Translations under genes and position numbers: made by a program | In this document: piece after piece, positions 44,591-46,988 of the stretch | Layout: each line of letters begins with the position of its first letter | Numbering within the stretch: position 1 is the first letter of the stretch | Origin: a virus | IMG/VR virus record: IMGVR_UViG_3300043434_000826 | Span: 1-46,988 of that record | Reading direction: 5' to 3' (one strand) | Length of the DNA: 46,988 nucleotides | Notes under the pieces: generated by a model | Databases searched by the model: none | The model's input: the letters and a program-made list of their open reading frames with translations, nothing else | What the model was told of the DNA's origin: nothing

Positions 44591-46591
44591 ATGGAAAAGC
44601 GACATTATAACAAGAAGTCAGACTACTGGAAAAAGTTCGACAATAAACAAATCCCAATCATGACTTCTAGTCAAAATGACTACGAGCCAGAGCTATGCGG
44701 TGAGCCATTTTATGTTTCTGAAGCTTCTGTTGGCGTATCTTTTGCAAATGATGATTATTCGAGAGTAGAAAGCTCTTCTCGTAGCGGAAGCCGTAAAAAC
44801 AGAGCTGCATTTACACGCACACACGACCGCTTTAGCAGCATCCGCAATGGTCTTTTGCCATATAGTTATGCTATGGATGGAGTCAATGTGCGAGAAGCTA
44901 TTGAACTATGCCAAAAAGCGTATGCTAATGTCGCCGTTTTTCGCAATTCTATAGACGTTATGTCGGAATTTGCCAATACAGAGCTGTATTTGGATGGGGG
45001 AACGAAAAAAAGCCGTGATTTTTTTGAGCTGTGGTTTAAAAAGATTAAAATTTGGCATTTGAAAGATCAATTTTTTAGAGAATTCTACAGAAGCGGCAAT
45101 ATTTTCTTTTATAGAGTAGACGGACAGATTCAAACAAGCGATTATGCCCCTCTTGTTCAGAAAATTTCAGAAGAACGCCCAACATCGAGCAAAATTCCAA
45201 TTCGTTATATCCTCCTGAATCCTTTTGACATTGTCGCAAAAAGAGGTTCTAGCTTTGAAACGGGAGCTTATGAGAAAATTTTGTCAGAATATGAGTTGGC
45301 TCGACTACAAAACCCAGTTTCCGATGAAGATCGAGAAACATTCAATGGTTTGCCGCAAAATGTTAAAGAAGACATTCAAAAAGGCGCTTATTATCAGAAT
45401 GGTCTAAAAATCAAACTAGATCCAAACAAGATTATTTTTGTTTTTTACAAGAAACAAGACTACGAACCATTCGCTATTCCTTTTGGCTATCCTGTATTGG
45501 AAGACATTAATGCCAAACTTGAACTGAAGAAGATGGATCAAGCTATTACTCGCACTGTCGAGAATGTAATTTTATTGATTACTATGGGAGCTGAGCCTGA
45601 CAAAGGTGGAATTAATCAGAACAATCTGATTGCGATGCAAAAGCTTTTTAAAAATGAAAGTGTTGGCAGGGTTCTTGTTTCCGATTATACTACAAAAGCA
45701 GATTTCGTTATTCCAGACTTAAACAAGGTTCTTGGTCCAGAAAAATATAAAGTCCTCAATGAAGATATTAAACAAGGTCTTCAAAATATCATTGTTGGTG
45801 AAGAAAAGTATAGCTCTACAGAAGTCAAGGCTGAGATCTTTTTGGATAGATTAAAAGAATCGAGAAACGCTTTCTTGAACGAGTTTTTGCAGCCCGAAAT
45901 TAAAAGAATTTCTAAAGCCTTGGGATTGAAAAAGTATCCTACGGCAAAATTTAGAGATATTGACATTAGAGATAAGACACAACTTATGCGAGTGACTACC
46001 AGACTCATGGAGCTTGGCGTTATCACCCCACAACAAGGAATGGAAATGTTTCATACTGGCGAATTTCCAAAAGCAGAAGACATTGCTCCATCTCAAGAAG
46101 AATTTATTTCTCAAAGAAAAGACGGATTCTACAATCCGATTGTTGGTGGCATTCCAACAATTTCTCCACCAGCCCCAAAAACTCCAAAAGACGCTGGACC
46201 AATCAACACTACTCCAAAGGTTGCTGGAAGACCAGAGGGAACCACGGGTATACCATTGGCTAAGGCAAACTTTTCCGTTAAAAATATTCGCGGCGTAGTA
46301 AATAAGATTGAAGAGCTTCAAACTTCTGTGGCGAGCAGCTTAAAATCTAACTTGTCTATTGATGAACTATCAGATAATCAAAAAGAGATGGTCAACAAAC
46401 TTTGTGAAAGCATTGTTGTCTCAAGTGACATGGAAAATTGGAATGATGTTGCAATTTCTTGTGTAAACAACTTCGAAACTATATCTTCTTTGCACACGAA
46501 GCCCGAAGTTCTTGAAACTGCGGCAGAATTTGAAATCGAAGACGATTATTCAGCAGCTTTGCTGTACCATTCCAACAAATTTTCTAAATGA
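44591..46591 (+). CDS. Portal protein
   Basis: 666 aa. Position right after the large terminase, and sequence features such as SRSGSRKNRAAFTRTHDRF (N-terminal), YANVAVFRNSIDVM, ERPTSSKIPIRYILLNPFDI, YEPFAIPFGYPVLEDI and a long helical region with a proline-rich C-terminus, match the phage portal family. Portal rings carry the DNA through the capsid vertex. The C-terminus (about residues 510-560) is Pro/Thr-rich, perhaps a flexible tail. Confidence 0.8.
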   Translation: MEKRHYNKKSDYWKKFDNKQIPIMTSSQNDYEPELCGEPFYVSEASVGVSFANDDYSRVESSSRSGSRKNRAAFTRTHDRFSSIRNGLLPYSYAMDGVNVREAIELCQKAYANVAVFRNSIDVMSEFANTELYLDGGTKKSRDFFELWFKKIKIWHLKDQFFREFYRSGNIFFYRVDGQIQTSDYAPLVQKISEERPTSSKIPIRYILLNPFDIVAKRGSSFETGAYEKILSEYELARLQNPVSDEDRETFNGLPQNVKEDIQKGAYYQNGLKIKLDPNKIIFVFYKKQDYEPFAIPFGYPVLEDINAKLELKKMDQAITRTVENVILLITMGAEPDKGGINQNNLIAMQKLFKNESVGRVLVSDYTTKADFVIPDLNKVLGPEKYKVLNEDIKQGLQNIIVGEEKYSSTEVKAEIFLDRLKESRNAFLNEFLQPEIKRISKALGLKKYPTAKFRDIDIRDKTQLMRVTTRLMELGVITPQQGMEMFHTGEFPKAEDIAPSQEEFISQRKDGFYNPIVGGIPTISPPAPKTPKDAGPINTTPKVAGRPEGTTGIPLAKANFSVKNIRGVVNKIEELQTSVASSLKSNLSIDELSDNQKEMVNKLCESIVVSSDMENWNDVAISCVNNFETISSLHTKPEVLETAAEFEIEDDYSAALLYHSNKFSK

Positions 46592-46988
46592 AAAAAAATT
46601 ACTTGTATAAAACCTCTTTTGATGTTCCAATTCTTGCTTATGCAAAAGAAGAGGAGTCGTTTATCTCAAAAGCTTCTTTAAGCAACCTAAAAGAACTGCT
46701 TCCAAAAGATATAGACTTTTCTCAGAATATAGATTTGCTGGGCGTGGCGTTTAACGCAGCCGTAGTAAACCAATTCAACAAGAATGATGATGGAATCGAC
46801 TCGGCTTTAGCCACAAAAGTTGTCAATAATTTCATTCACAAGCCTACTAACATTGAACACAATAAAGAAAAGATTGTTGGTCATATTATCAACGCTGGAT
46901 TTAGCGAATATAACAATAGCAATAAAATTATCTCTATAGATGAGGCTAGAGAAATGACAGATCCATACAATATTGCTTTGGGGGCTGT
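46588..46988 (+). CDS. Prohead protease-like protein, partial
   Basis: Runs off the right edge (about 133 residues visible). Starts with an ATGA overlap with the portal stop. NNFIHKPTNIEHNKEKIVGHII resembles the catalytic His region of phage prohead maturation proteases (PVN-x-x-H...GxV). The Ser and remaining core lie outside the window. Confidence 0.65.
   Translation, partial: MKKNYLYKTSFDVPILAYAKEEESFISKASLSNLKELLPKDIDFSQNIDLLGVAFNAAVVNQFNKNDDGIDSALATKVVNNFIHKPTNIEHNKEKIVGHIINAGFSEYNNSNKIISIDEAREMTDPYNIALGA

Noticed and set aside
1-46988. Integrase, lysogeny genes or host chromosomal genes
   Set aside because: None recognised; no reason to call this a prophage.

Overview
The window looks like part of the genome of a large, tailed, lytic-type double-stranded DNA phage. 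The evidence is a rIIA/rIIB pair, a PhoH-like ATPase, a phage sigma-like factor, a large terminase interrupted by an intein, a portal protein, the start of a probable prohead protease, two tRNA clusters, and dozens of very small genes packed head to tail with ATGA-type overlaps. No integrase or chromosomal housekeeping block is visible. The host cannot be named. Shine-Dalgarno sequences are almost absent, while promoters are of ordinary sigma-70 type (TTGACA, 16-18 bp, TAnnnT).

Layout. (1) 1-5902, minus strand: small unknown genes, a holin-like membrane protein with a clear terminator, rIIB and rIIA. (2) 6016-27392, plus strand: a long accessory block with a nucleotidyltransferase-like protein, a UV-damage endonuclease, a CoaB-like/class II aldolase-like fusion, a macro-domain-like protein, a HAD phosphatase-like protein, a RuvB-like ATPase, an inserted HNH endonuclease on the other strand, many unknown small proteins, tRNA genes for Asn, Glu, Tyr, Pro, Gln, CAT, Ser and Arg plus odd tRNA-like genes, and two putative structured RNAs. 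The block ends in a strong terminator at 27428-27455. (3) 27791-36386, minus strand: an array of one- to four-gene units, nearly every one with its own promoter, separated by ten copies of a palindromic element that is exactly 83 nt long in every copy. (4) 36713-46988, plus strand: the late/structural module (tail-like protein, PhoH, zinc-ribbon acidic protein, sigma-like factor, unknown 350-aa protein, ERCC4-type nuclease, terminase with intein, portal, prohead protease start).

Expression logic. In at least 20 transcription units the ATG lies a nearly fixed distance after the -10 box: 9 nt in most, 6 nt in several. The spacer is pyrimidine-rich, usually ending CGCC, CGTC or CGAC. A start site about 7 nt after the -10 would leave a 5' leader of only 0-4 nt, so these messages are probably leaderless or nearly so. 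Downstream genes inside operons rely on stop-start overlaps or A-rich gaps. Late genes at 36713 and 44591 have a different -10 (TAATAA or TAATAT), also 6 nt from the ATG, next to a sigma-like gene that could direct late transcription.

Most novel-looking elements: the 83-nt repeat family, whose central loop occurs in both orientations; the leaderless promoter array; a 154-nt composite tRNA-like gene at 19764-19917; a tRNA-Arg without a D-arm; and two structured RNA candidates at 13261-13437 and 14696-14881. All function calls come from motif recognition by eye; no database search was run.
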